Shown here: positions 40,778 through 51,533 of the stretch, piece after piece
Numbering within the stretch: position 1 is the first letter of the stretch
How the letters are laid out: each line of letters begins with the position of its first letter
Assembly: GCF_964656455.1 (NCBI RefSeq)
Contig: NC_135720.1
Location: 104,854,696-104,918,695 of the forward strand
Reading direction: 5' to 3'
Length of the DNA stretch: 64,000 bases
From: Halichoerus grypus
Taxonomy: Eukaryota; Chordata; Mammalia; Carnivora; Phocidae
Notes under the pieces: model-generated
What the model saw: the letters and a program-made list of their open reading frames with translations, nothing else
Databases searched by the model: none
What the model was told of the DNA's origin: nothing
Made by a program: the position numbers and the translations under genes

Positions 40778-40932
40778 CCAATCCCAGAGCTCCCAAGAGA
40801 TAAAGGACCCCTGACAACCCCCCCCCCCTTCTCCATTCACACACATCACCCTTCCTTGGAAGCTCAGGGGAAAGAGGGGTGAAGGGAGGGGGCGAGGAAG
40901 GAGCCAGCTGACCAGCTGGTCACCATGGCAAC
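40778..40932 (+). promoter_or_regulatory. CCAAT / twin E-box / RFX X-box module
   Basis: CCAAT at 40778-40782 and an ATAAAG at about 40800 are followed by two CAGCTG E-boxes (40905-40910, 40913-40918). These abut GTCACCATGGCAAC (40919-40932), an exact match to the RFX X-box consensus GTNRCC(N0-3)RGYAAC. It is 2.3 kb upstream of the TMEM151B start and 3.6 kb upstream of NFKBIE. The target gene is unknown. Confidence 0.5.
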
Positions 40933-41417
40933 AGGGCCTGTTTCCTGAAGAAGAGCCTGGCTGGGGTGGGTGGAAGCTGGGAGTGGGGGTACTACAAAGG
41001 GAACCAGAAGAAAACAGCGGAGAGAGAAGAGGACTGGAGGGGCCGAGGAAGCAAAGTCAGGGCCCTGACCATGCTGAGGCCCGAGTCAGAGTCCCCAGGT
41101 CACCCTTCCAAATGGCACTGTATGGTCCCTCTCCCCGTTCTGAAGTATCCCCAGAAGGGCTTCCTGTCAGAGTGCAGGCAGGGTCTGGAAGCAGCGAGTG
41201 ACTCAATGCTGACCTCATGTGGCCAGAAAAGGGGCTGCTACACACCTGTTGGGGTTCCGAGCGAGACGCAGGATTGAGTTGGGATAGGTTTTTCCTTAAA
41301 TTCAGCCTCTGTCTGAAGGAAAGGGTGGTCACTGCATACTCCTGAGTTCTTGTGTCCTTGCGGTGGGTTCAGACGCCCCAACTCCTTAGACCTTCATAAA
41401 GGAAACAAAGTTTCATT
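40933..41417. other. Intergenic, no recognised feature
   Basis: Non-repetitive sequence downstream of the X-box module. I see no coding exon or RNA gene. Confidence 0.5.
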
Positions 41418-41679
41418 GAAAATGTTTTTCAGGGGCGCCTGGGTGGCTCAGTCGTTAAGCGTCTGCCTTCGGCTCAGGTCATGATCCCAGGGTCCTGGGA
41501 TCGAGCCCCACATCAGGCTCCCTGCTCCCCGGGAAGCCTGCTTCTCCCTCTCCCACTCCCCCTGCCTTTGTTCCCTCTCTGGTTGTCTTTCTCTCTGTCA
41601 AATAAAACCTTTAAAAATAAATAAATAAATAAATAAACAAATAAATAAATATAAATAAATAAAAAGAAAATGTTTTTCA
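41418..41679 (+). repeat. Can-SINE with 14-bp target-site duplication
   Basis: GAAAATGTTTTTCA flanks the element at 41418-41431 and 41666-41679. The tail is expanded into an AAAT/ATAAATA microsatellite of about 50 bp. Confidence 0.95.
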
Positions 41680-42840
41680 AAGTTTTGGATTAGGGACAGG
41701 AGAACCTGGCCCTGTCCTTCCTGACTGGTTTGATCTTGGGCAGTTCAACTCACGTCTCTGGGTTGCAGCTTCCCAACTTTAAGATGGGGATGTGATAGTG
41801 CCAGATCTGAGCCCATGTAGTGTGGGTCTGGAGTTCCTGACTGTATTTTTGCTCTAGCCTTTGAAGATGAGAGAGGAACATGTCAGGGGAGGAAGTTGCG
41901 AACATCTGAAATCACACTGACCTCAAGGGAAGGAGATGCCTCAATTTCCTTGGGCTTTCCCCTCGTGGCTTCTCACTGCCTCATGCTCAACACATCCTCT
42001 CCACTCTGGTTCTCCACAGGGATGAAGAGCAGTGGGGCATCTCCTCCCATCTGCCCACCACTCTTCTCTCTTGACTCACCCCTCCAAGCACACACACTAG
42101 GTACCTCTCTTCTCCCCAGCCCTCTTCCCTTCCCCTCACTCCACTGGGTAGTCCACCCCGCTGTGTGCCCCCACCGCACCCTGTTCTCACTCCTGTCTTA
42201 GCACAAGCACTCTATTATCATTGCCAGGGAGATTTTTGAAGGGACCATGGGACATTTTTGAATGGGGGTAGGATTAGTGGTTGTTGGTTATTACCGTTAC
42301 TATGATACTTGGTTTTGCTTCCAGCAGAAAGACCAATGTCAGGCATATAGGAAAAGCCCCATACATGTTTGTCAAACAGAGGAATAGATGGATGAATAAA
42401 ATGAGGTTACATGGAGGAGGGCAGTAGAAAAGCTGGTTCGTAGCTGTCTACACTCACTTCAGCTTCCTTCCCCCAATGCCAGAGCTGGAAAAGGGAAATG
42501 TTCCCTTGGGGATGATCTTCTAAGGTCATTGATGCCCCTGGGTTGATGGCACTTGGGGTAGAGGATGAATCATGGGGCACAGGTTGGGGATCACTATGTG
42601 GGTGGAGTTTGCCTACAACCTCCCTGGGCCCTTTAGGCCCAGGGAAAGCAGGGACAGGGAAGGAGGAAAGATGTGCTGGCACTGGGGCTGTGGCTGTGGT
42701 GGGGACCTCAGCAGAGCATGGCCCAGCATGTCTGGGGCCTCCCCATTCTGGCCCCACCATGAGGAACTAAACTTCCCTGACCGCTAGGGGTAACCAGATG
42801 TTGTAATTGCCCAGAGCCAGTGTTTCATCCCTGTGAAGAA
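41680..42840. other. Intergenic, mostly unique sequence
   Basis: No coding exon or recent repeat is seen. Several overlapping short open frames on both strands look like chance. Confidence 0.5.
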
Positions 42841-42910
42841 TGACCAGTCTGCTTTTTTAGACAACAAAAAAACATGACCACTCTGCATTTTTTTTTAAGA
42901 CAACAGCTTG
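42841..42910 (+). repeat. Local tandem duplication, about 34-bp period
   Basis: TGACCAGTCTGC...AGACAACA at 42841 is repeated as TGACCACTCTGC...AGACAACA from 42875, with T-run length differences. A two-copy tandem duplication. Confidence 0.75.
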
Positions 42911-42962
42911 CCTGAGAAAACTCACTTTCAAAACAAAAACAAAAACAAAAAGACCATCCTTG

Positions 42963-43163
42963 GGGCGCCTGGATGGCTCAGTTGTTAAGCGTCTGCTTTC
43001 GGCTCAGGTCGTGATCTCGGGGTCCTGGGATCGAGCCCCACATCGGGCTCCCTGCTCAGCAGGAAGCCTGCTTCTCCCTCTTCCACTCCCCCTGCTTGTG
43101 TTCCCTCTCTCCCGTGTCTCTCTGTCTGTTGAATAAATAAATAAAATCTTAAAAAACAAAAAA
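42963..43163 (+). repeat. Can-SINE
   Basis: Full-length copy from GGGGCGCCTGGATGGCTCAG to AATAAATAAAATCTT, with short flanking repeats (CATCCTTG) on each side. Confidence 0.93.
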
Positions 43164-43418
43164 CATCCTTGTGCCCAATTCTATGTGATCTGGGAAGTTG
43201 TTGCAGGAGACCCTCTATCCAGGACACAAAGGGAGAACTGGTCCTTTAAAGACAGTAAGTATCCCCTTTCTTTCCCTACCCAAACTCCTGGGCACCGATA
43301 GATGAGAAAACCACAGAAATTGAGAGAAATGGGTAGGAGATAGGAAGCAGTGCTCTCCCTGCAAGATGCCCAGCCTGTGCAGACGATTAATAAATATTCC
43401 TTTAAAAACAAACGAAAA

Positions 43419-44017
43419 GGGGCGCCTGGGCGGTTCAGTCGCCTAAGCGGCTGCCTTCGGCTCAAGTCATGATCCCGGGGTCCTGGAATCAAGCCCCCAT
43501 TTGGGCTCCCTGCTGGATGGGGAGTCTGCTTCTCCCTCTCCCTCTCCCCCTGCTTATGCGTGCTCTCTCTCTCTCTGTGTCAAATAAATAAATAAAAATA
43601 TTTTAAAAAATAGGGGCGCCTGGGTGGCTCAGTCGTTAAGCGTCTGCCTTCGGCTCAGGTCATGATCCCAGGGTCCTGGGATCGAGCCCCACATCAGGCT
43701 CCCTGCTCCGCGGGAAGCCTGCTTCTCCCTCTCCCACTCCCACTGCTTGTGTTCCCTCTCTCGCTGTGTATCTCTCTGTCAAATAAATAAATAAAATCTT
43801 TTAAAAAAATATTTAAAAAAATAAAAAATAGGGCGCCTGGGTGGCTCAGATGGTTAAGCATCTGCCTTCGGCTCAGGTCGTGATCCCAGGGTCTTGGAAT
43901 CGAGTCCCGCATCGGACTCCCTGTTCAGCGGGGAGCCTGCTTCTCCCTCTGCCTCTCTCTCTCTCTCTCTCTCATGAATAAATAAATAAAATCTTAAAAA
44001 TAAAATAAAAATAAAAA
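43419..44017 (+). repeat. Three head-to-tail Can-SINEs
   Basis: Consecutive SINEs start at 43419, 43613 and about 43831, each inserted in the A-rich tail of the one before. All are forward. The array ends in an AAATAAAA tail leading straight into a tetranucleotide microsatellite upstream of NFKBIE. Confidence 0.93.
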
Positions 44018-44205
44018 CGAATGAATGAATGGACAAAATGAAGAAATGGAAGAAAGGAAGGAAGGAAGGAAAGAAAATGCATGAAATTAATGAATGCAAA
44101 GAAGGAACAGAAAAATATGAATGCATGGATGGATGAATGAATGAATGAATGAATGGGTGAATGAATGAATGAATGAGTGGGTGAATTAACGCATGAGTGA
44201 CTCAG
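44017..44205 (+). repeat. GAAT/GGAA/GGAT tetranucleotide array
   Basis: Composite array of GAAT, GGAA, GGAT and GGGTGAAT units, with uninterrupted (GAAT) stretches near 44132-44175. It ends about 45 bp before the NFKBIE promoter kB site. Confidence 0.9.
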
Positions 44206-44219
44206 GACCGGGTAACCCC

Positions 44220-44561
44220 TGACTCGAAGCCAACCCAGAGGGCGGGGTAAGGGGGATTCCGGAGGGCGGGGCCTCGGTCCGGAAGCGCCTGTCGGGGGCG
44301 GGGCCTGAGGGGCGGGGCGAGCGAGCGAGTCCGACTGGGCAGTCCAGCTGCCCGGAGTAGCCGCTGCCGTGGAAGCCTCCCCCGCTCCGAGGCTCGCCTG
44401 CGCTTCTCGCCGACCCCTGGGGCTCCCGCAGCCCGGGAAGGAGGCCACTCCCGGCCGGGCGCCAGCTCTGCAGGGCGGACCTGCAACCCGGAAAGGCGGC
44501 GCGGCGGAGCCCGGAGCCGGATCCTACTCGGACCTGGCCCCCGCGGGCCGGCACCGCTGGC
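44220..44561 (+). promoter_or_regulatory. NFKBIE: NFKBIE promoter and 5'UTR (CpG island)
   Basis: TATA-less, with several GC boxes (GGGGGCGGGGCC near 44294, GGGGCGGGGCG near 44310) and one exact kB site at 44251-44260. CpG density is high up to and into exon 1. The start site is probably around 44300-44350. Confidence 0.65.
44251..44260 (+). promoter_or_regulatory. kB site in NFKBIE promoter
   Basis: GGGGGATTCC matches GGGRNNYYCC exactly. It fits the known induction of IkB-epsilon by NF-kB as a feedback inhibitor. Binding is inferred. Confidence 0.55.
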
Positions 44562-47500
44562 ATGTCGGAGGCGCGGAAGGGGCCGGACGAGACAGATGAG
44601 AGCCAGTATGACTCGGGCATCGAGTCTCTGCGCTCTCTGCGCTCCCTGCCCGAGCCCACCCCGACCCCAGCCTCTGGGCTCTCGGATGGCGGCGGCCCCC
44701 AGCCCTGGACTCATCCTCCGGGAACAGCCGAGGAGCCACAGAAGGAAGACACAGATGGGGAGCGAGCTGACTCCACCTATGGTTCCTCGTCGCTCACCGA
44801 GCCCCTGCCCTTGTTGGGGGGCACGGAGACCGAGAACCCAGCCCCACGCTCGCCGCTCGCCGCCGCGGGGGCGCTGAGCCCTCAGCAGCTGGAAGCGCTC
44901 ACTTACATCTCTGAAGATGGAGACACGTGAGTATGGGGTCTAGGGTGAGACAGGGACCCCTTCCAATTGATGCTAACTCCCGGCCCGCCAGGATCTTCAA
45001 CAGGCCGGGAACCCACTCTGTGAGGATCCCTCAAGACACCCGCGCTGGAAGGGGCAGTCCCCACTCTCTCTTCCAAACTCCAGACTTCACTCTCAGCCCA
45101 CTTTTGAGCTCTGGCCAGACCCGGACCAGAGGCCCTGGCATCATCTCTCTGCCCTCCCTTAGGGAGGTGGGCAGAGCTGACAGGGCCCTTACCAGACACC
45201 TGGAACCCCAGCTAGCAGCTTGGAAAGCTACCAATGACCCACCCTTGGAAGGGAAAATTCCCCTGACCAGTCCAGGGTTTTTTTGTGTTTTTTTTTTTTT
45301 TTTCTCGCTGGGGGAGAGGGCATCCTTGTTTGCTCACTATCTGGGATTCCCAGCCCCTGACCTCAGAATACCCTGTCTCAAGGAACAAAAGGTGCCAATT
45401 ACAGATTGCCAGTGGGGGTCAGGAAGCAAAGGATGTGGGTACTGCCAGGGTGCAGAGCTGAGGCTAGCCCTAAGAAAGAGGGGGTGAGCCAGGCTGGGGC
45501 ACTCTTGCCCCAGCAGACAGACAGGCGGCTGGCTGCCCAGCTTACTTCCTTCTCTGCTGCAAAAGGGGAAGTGAGGGCTGGAGTCAGCTTTACCGACACC
45601 CTCCACCTCCTGAGCCCCCCAAGTCCCCCTCACTGTCCTGTCTGATCCCTTTACTTTACTCTTCCTCCCCCAGGCCCAGGTGAAGTTTGGTGGGGACTGG
45701 GCTGGGGGGCAGGCAGTTGAAGTAAGAAGCAGTTTGTGTGGGAGGGACTGGCCAGCTGAAGATTTGCCCCTTAGGAAGAAGAAACACTGTCAGGTGAGGA
45801 TTTGGAGGCGAGAAACAGAGTGGAGTGGGCTGGGGTCCCAGATCGGGGATGCTGGAATGAGTGGGGGTGGGGAAGGTAGAGGAGGCCGGAGGTGTCTGTC
45901 CTGACCTGCTTTTTGTAGATGGGAGGGTCCTAATCCTGGGTTGCCTTTGACAAAGATAGCCTGTGGACCCGGTGGGTGGGAGAGGAATGACCCCAGGCCT
46001 TTTTGTGACCTGCCCAGATCAGCAGCCCTCAGGCCCAGAATCAAGATTTGGGGGGCTCCATGTGGAATACCTATGACTGGCCTTTGACCTAGGGATTGAA
46101 GTCTTCTGACACTGCTGTCCTTTGTTAGCCTCTCTCTCTGTGTGCAGCCGTTACCTAGTTAGAGACAGGTGTTGTGTCTAGACTGTGGAGTTGGGGTGGG
46201 TGGGTGGAGAAGAGGTGTCAAGACTCCCCAGGAGGTCCCTAGAGGGGAGGGGGCACTCTCTTCCCTCAAGGGTGTCTGGCCTATAGGACTTATGGAAGTG
46301 GGAAGAGGAAGTGGGAGGAGGGGAGACAGGGAGAAAGGGAGGTGGCTGCAGGAATGTGACCTAGAGAACAGGCTCTGGCCGAGGGGATTTCCAGAGCGGT
46401 TCCTCCCGCCCTCCCTCCGTCACTCTCTCCTGCTGCCCGCCACCAAGCCTGCCCCCCTCCTGCCTGAGCAGCCCCCTCCCCAGCCCAGATATGCCTTTAC
46501 CCAAACTACCCCTCAGGGCAGTTAATGCCCCAAGGCAGCTGTCCCGGCCTAGACCCTCCAGCTCTGGCTTTCGTTTTCCCCACCTGATGTGGGGAAACCC
46601 CAGGACTGGAACTTCCCTTCCCAGCTGCCCCCTCCCACCTTAGCAAGAGGCTAAGGCTCTTTGGCCCCCAAGAGCCGCACGTTTTCTGCACTGCACAGAC
46701 CTCCCCTTGGAAGTGGAGGCTGAGTGGAGGGCCTCTGGTCAGGCCCCACCCCGTCTGCGCTGTCTGAAGACTGACCCCCTCGATTCCCCTGTGAAGGGCA
46801 GCAGAACAGGATGCCTCGCTGGCTCCTGGCTCCTCTTCCAAGAGCTTCTGTTTTCTCTGCCCTGGAATGTGTAACATTGAGTCGCTGCGAGTGGGGGTAA
46901 CCCCACTCCTGCCCTCTGAGTCCTCCCTGTTGGGGTTGGTGGAGGTGGGGAGCTCGGGCCCGGAAACCACCTCTGTGCTACCCCGGCAGCTTTCAGTTTG
47001 GCTTTGAGCTCTAGCCGGCCTGCCAGGGCCCCGGGGCCAGAGGGGAGTGGGGTGTGGGCAGGCCGAACAGGAAGGACCTTGTCCCATCAGCACCCTGCCC
47101 ACGCTCCCACTCTGCCAAGGCCCTCCTGAAGGCCAGAGATGGGAACTTGGAGCTCGCAGCCCCAGGATCCTGGCTTCCCTCACCAACCCTCACTTCCTGG
47201 CCCGAACTCTCACTTCCTACACCTACCTACCCTGTGAATGGCTTCTTAGAGATTGATGTGTTCTTCCTTCTAACCCCAGGACCCCAGGACCCTAGCTCAC
47301 CGTCTAGGGCCCGAGCCCTGACACTAAATCCCTGTTCCTGCTGCCTCCCCCTCCCAGGCTTGTCCACCTGGCGGTGATTCACGAGGCCCCAGCTGTGCTG
47401 CTGTGCTGTCTGGCTTTGCTGCCCCAGGAGGTCCTGGACATTCAGAACAACCTCTACCAGGTGGGTGGGGGGAGAGGGTGGGCTCTGCCCAGGTCCCTAC

Positions 47501-50500
47501 ACCTGCCCCATTCCTAGCAGCCACAGTGGGCTGCAAACTCCGGAAACTGGACGCCAGGCACCGGGATAGAAGCTGGTGATACAGACAGGAGTAAGACACA
47601 GCCTCTGCCCCCTCATGTCAACACCTAGTTACACAGCACGGTGACAAGAACTGTGATAGAGACACATACCAGCTACTGTGGGACCCAGTGTCTGTGGGGG
47701 CAGCCAGGGAAAGCTGAATTCAGGAGGAGGCATCTGCGTGGAGCCTTTTAAAAGAGGAGTACGCCAGGTGGAGGCTGCCTGGTACCTCTGTCTTTCCTCC
47801 CTCCAACCTTTCCTTGTCACCTGGCCCCTGGGGATAGCAGAGGTCTCCCCAGAGGGGGAGGGGGTAGACCCCGCCGCCATCTGTCCTTTCTCCAGGGGCT
47901 GTGGGGACCTGCAAGAAGAGAGGGGCCCACTTCCCCTCACCCTGCCTCCAGAAATGGGGGTCCCAAGAGCTTCGTGGGCAGTGACAGAGGGAAGGGTTTA
48001 GCAGCATTTCCTTGGAAGACCAGGGCCACAGCCTTTCTAAGCTGCCCTCAAAGAAGGTTCTGGCAGCTCGTAATTCCTGGGTCCACCCTAGCACGTTCCC
48101 AGAGGGAAGAGCACGCTGGAGTAGCCCCGGGCCCCTTTGTGCCTACAGACAGCACTCCATCTGGCTGTACATCTGGACCAGCCCAGTGCCGTGCGGGCCC
48201 TGGTGCTGAAGGGGGCCAGTCGGGTGCTACAGGATCGACACGGGGATACGGCCTTGCATGTGGCCTGTCAGCGCCAGCACCTGGCCTGTGCCCGCTGCCT
48301 GCTGGAGGGGCGGCCAGAGCCAGGCCGAGGACCACCCCACTCCCTGGACCTCCAGCTGCAAAACTGGCAAGGTATGGGCGGCCTCAGGGCCCGTGGGATG
48401 AGAAGGGGCCGGAGAGGGACCAGTTCCAAGCGCGTAGGTACTCGGTACATCTTTGCTGACTGAATGGATGCATGAATGAATGAATGAATGAATTTGAGAA
48501 TTTACTGAGAGCCTGCTGTGTGCAAAAGAGAGAGCCAAACCTTGCCCTCGAGGTATTTAGTTTAACAGAGATTAGATGAACTCATTAATTCACGTAACAA
48601 AAACGTACTGAGGGCCTCCTATGTGCCAGACATTATTCTGGGAGCCGGACTTGCATCTGTGAACAAAACAGAGAATGATGGAGGCCAGCAGTAAGGCTAA
48701 GCAGGGAGTTCTCTAGCAGGTTAGCAAGCAGGAAGTCCTGTGGGAAAAGTAGAGCAGAGCGAGAACTAGAACGGCAGAGTTGCGGGTGGGTGTGATTTTG
48801 AAAGAGAATGGCCAGGGAAACCCTCAGGGAGCAGGGACATTTGAGCAGAGACTTGAAGGAGGTGAGGGAGGTCACTTTGAATCTAGGTCTGGAGGCAGAG
48901 GGGGTTCCACGCCAGAAAGGAGTCAGCAGAAAGGTTAGGGGAGCCCAGGGCAGGAGGTGGCCCCTGGGGAGGGGCTGGGGCCTGGGGATCCTGGAGAGCT
49001 GTGAAGAAGGTGGTTTTGCCACAGGGCGTGAAGGCGGGTAGAGTTTGAGAGAGGTGGGGGGCGGAGGGAGAGAGAGAATGGGGGAGGGGTATGGGGGGGA
49101 GGGTGCGCTTGTATGTGGGGTGTCACTCAGCCACCTAACCCCTGAAGCATGAAAGTTTCAATAACATGACTCTGAAAAGGTGGAAACTTTGAGTTCCTTT
49201 TCCCTCAGACTTTTGAGGGGGTTTTTTGGGTTTGTGTTATAACAGTCCTGTGATCAGAGGCACTGAGTGGGCAGTAAGTCCCTTGGGGCTGAGGGGCAGG
49301 GAGGTCCCTGAAAGCGGGGGAGAGAGAGTTGCTGGATGCAGATGAGCAGCCCCCACCCTCACCCCATCCCAGGTCTGGCCTGTCTCCACATCGCCACCCT
49401 GCAGAGGAACCGGCCGCTCATGCAGCTGCTGCTTCAGAACGGAGCTGACATTGACACGCAGGTGAGGGGGCCAGTCGGGACCCAGCCCGGGGCCTGCCCC
49501 ACCGCCTGATCCAGCCCCGGCTCCCCTGCCCAGCAGTCAGAAGTGGTGGCACTCACCTCCTTATCCAGGGCCCCGGGCCCAGCAGGATGCGGCTTGAGGC
49601 CCCTTGGCTGACCTCCTTATTCCCCTCCAGGAGGGCACGAGTGGAAAGACCGCGCTGCACCTGGCTGTGGAGACCCAGGAGCGGGGTCTGGTGCAGTTCC
49701 TGCTCCAGGCTGGTGCCCGGGTAGACGCCCGCATGCTCAACGGGTGCACACCCCTGCACCTCGCGGCGGGTCGGGGCCTCAGCAGCATCTCATCCACTCT
49801 GTGCGAGGCAGGCGCTGACTCCCTGCTGCGGAACGTGGAGGACGAGACTCCCCAGGACCTGGCTGAGGATGTAAGGGGCACAGGCTCGGCTCTGCTCTGC
49901 AGGACCTCCCACACCCATAGCAGAGGCAGGCGCTGTAACAGCTGAAAGGGCCAAGGAGTCGGGATTCCGGGGTGTCATCCACAATCCACGACTCTGCCAC
50001 TCCCCAACTGTGGGACCTGGGGCAAGCCTCTGCCCCTCCCTCAGCCTGTCTTCTTAGTTGGTCAAGACCAGGGAGCTCAAACTTGGACTCTAACAGGATC
50101 AGTGAGGCCAACTAGGTATAAGACAGAGTGGTGGGGCCTGTGGGAGATCAGAGTCTATGCCCAAGGGTCACTCTACTTGGCTTCAGCAGATAGTCGCAGA
50201 GGAGGAATGTGGGCCCAGCACTTCCAAGTCTTAGAGTTTTTTAAGAGAAAGGTTAGGGGAGCCCAGGGCAGGAGGTGGCCCCTGGGGAGGGGTGGCCCCT
50301 TAAAACCTAGATTTCCTGTACAGTCTTTCCATTTTAAAATGTTCAGTGTAAAAAAGTATTCGGGGGTGCCCAGCTGGCTCAGTCAGTCGAGCATGTGACT
50401 CTTGATCTCAGGGTCATGAGTTCAAGCCTCACGTTGGGCCTAGAGCTTACTTAAAAGAATATTCAAAATGTTTCATAAGTACTCCACCCCATTGCCAAAA

Positions 50501-50853
50501 ATCCCTCCAGACCTACGGGCTAGATCATGTCTGGGGTCCTGGTTAGCTCTGCTATCCTGACATTATCTTAGAGAGTGAGGGCTTGTTTAAGGCTTCAGGG
50601 CTCTGCCTAGCCCAGAGGGGCCTCTATTTGGGGAATTAGTAGGAAGTAGGAAGATTTGTTCCCCGATGTCCTTCAGCTGTCATTTGGTGGAGGGGAAAAG
50701 ACCCAATCTGTCTCCCCAGCTCCCTTCCTCCACTGCTGCCTTTTCCCCATGGGCCCTGATCTTGCTTCTCTCCATTCTCTTTCTCAGCCCTTTGCTCTTT
50801 TGCCCTTTGATGACCTGAAGATCTCTGGGAAGCCACTGCTGTGTGCCGACTGA
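44562..50853 (+). CDS. NFKBIE: NF-kappa-B inhibitor epsilon (IkB-epsilon)
   Basis: Retains NF-kB dimers, mainly RelA- and c-Rel-containing, in the cytoplasm until IKK signalling triggers its degradation. Exons 44562-44926, 47358-47460, 48149-48371, 49373-49461, 49631-49870 and 50788-50853 join in phase to 361 aa, equal to the shorter human form. The phosphodegron DSGIES occupies residues 17-22 (Ser18, Ser22). Ankyrin repeats begin near residue 122 (DTLVHLAVIHEAP) and continue with TALHLAVHLDQP, DTALHVACQRQHL, LACLHIATLQRN, KTALHLAVETQERG and CTPLHLAAGRG, six in all. The C-terminal tail ends PFDDLKISG...LCAD. The ATG is the first in frame; an in-frame TAG lies upstream at 44358-44360, and no ATG between. 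Tyr115 corresponds to human Tyr254, site of a recurrent lymphoid-tumour frameshift. The gene is intact. Confidence 0.96.
46383..46392 (+). promoter_or_regulatory. kB site in NFKBIE intron 1
   Basis: GGGGATTTCC is an exact kB consensus match, 1.5 kb into the intron. With the promoter site it could support feedback induction. Inference only. Confidence 0.4.
48560..49060 (+). repeat. Ancient interspersed repeat, family not assigned
   Basis: AAACGTACTGAGGGCCTCCTATGTGCC-type start, then AGAGACTTGAAGGAGGTGAG and similar phrases. These recur in at least three other stretches of the window (about 4080-4250, 24790-25330, 51780-52230), indicating an old shared family. Confidence 0.45.
48928..48974 (+). 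repeat. 47-bp direct repeat, copy 1 (NFKBIE intron 3)
   Basis: Begins AGAAAGGTTAGGGGAGCCCA and ends TGGGGAGGGG. It is identical over 47 bp to 50246-50292, while the flanks differ. It does not look like the SINE, MIR or simple repeat families in the window. Confidence 0.9.
50246..50292 (+). repeat. 47-bp direct repeat, copy 2 (NFKBIE intron 5)
   Basis: Identical to 48928-48974. It is followed directly by TGGCCCCTT, which partly repeats the internal TGGCCCCTG. Confidence 0.9.
50362..50464 (+). repeat. Short tRNA-type SINE, NFKBIE intron 5
   Basis: GGGGTGCCCAGCTGGCTCAG head with tRNA-like B-box (GAGTTCAAGCCTC), ending without a long poly-A. Flanked by AAAAGTATTC and AAAAGAATATTC. Confidence 0.8.
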
Positions 50854-51518
50854 AGCCAGGGCAGAGTCTGGGGCCCCGGAGACTCCATCTCTTCCCATAT
50901 GGAAGCTGGAGCCATAGCTGCTGCAGTTTGGGCCCAGACAATGTGCCCTCCTGGTGTCCTGGGGACTGCTGAGGCCACAGCCTGGGGCCAGCACAGTCCT
51001 GAGCTGAGAGGAGGGATCACAAGTGAGAGAAGGCCAGTCTGGAAGGAAGACCTTCCTAGGTGGACGGAGATTCTTGAAGACTCCCAAAGCCCCGGGTATC
51101 CTGGGCGAAGCCTGTTTGACTCTAGAAGATGGCGGGGGCTCTTGTTTCTACCCATGTCCAGTCAGCCTGAAACTGCCAACCAGTAGGAAAACATGGACTC
51201 TCCCGAGTGAGGAGAGAAACTGAAATCAGCAAGCAGGACCCTGAGGGGTTTCATCTCACTGCTGTTGAGGACTCTTAAACACTGTTGTTTAAAGACTTCA
51301 CACAGAAGGCCCTGAACTGAGCCTTTGGGGAAGGGGAAGTTTCAATAACATGACACTAAAACAGCAGAGACCTTTAAAAAGTTTCCCCCCAGCGTTGTTT
51401 TGTGCATGTGCATGTCCATGTACATTGGGGATTTTTAGGTAGGCCTGCCTTGTGGCTTTATGGTAGAGACAGAGAGAAGGAAATTGCCACCTGAGCAGGG
51501 TAGGACCTTGCTAGGGGC

Positions 51519-51533
51519 GGGGGGGGGGGGGGG
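51519..51533 (+). repeat. Poly-G tract (15 G) in NFKBIE 3' region
   Basis: A run of 15 G in the presumed NFKBIE 3'UTR or just beyond it. Confidence 0.85.

Noticed and set aside
45250..45265. GGGAAAATTCCC considered as a kB site in NFKBIE intron 1
   Set aside because: The spacing is longer than the 10-bp consensus. The exact sites at 44251 and 46383 are better candidates.
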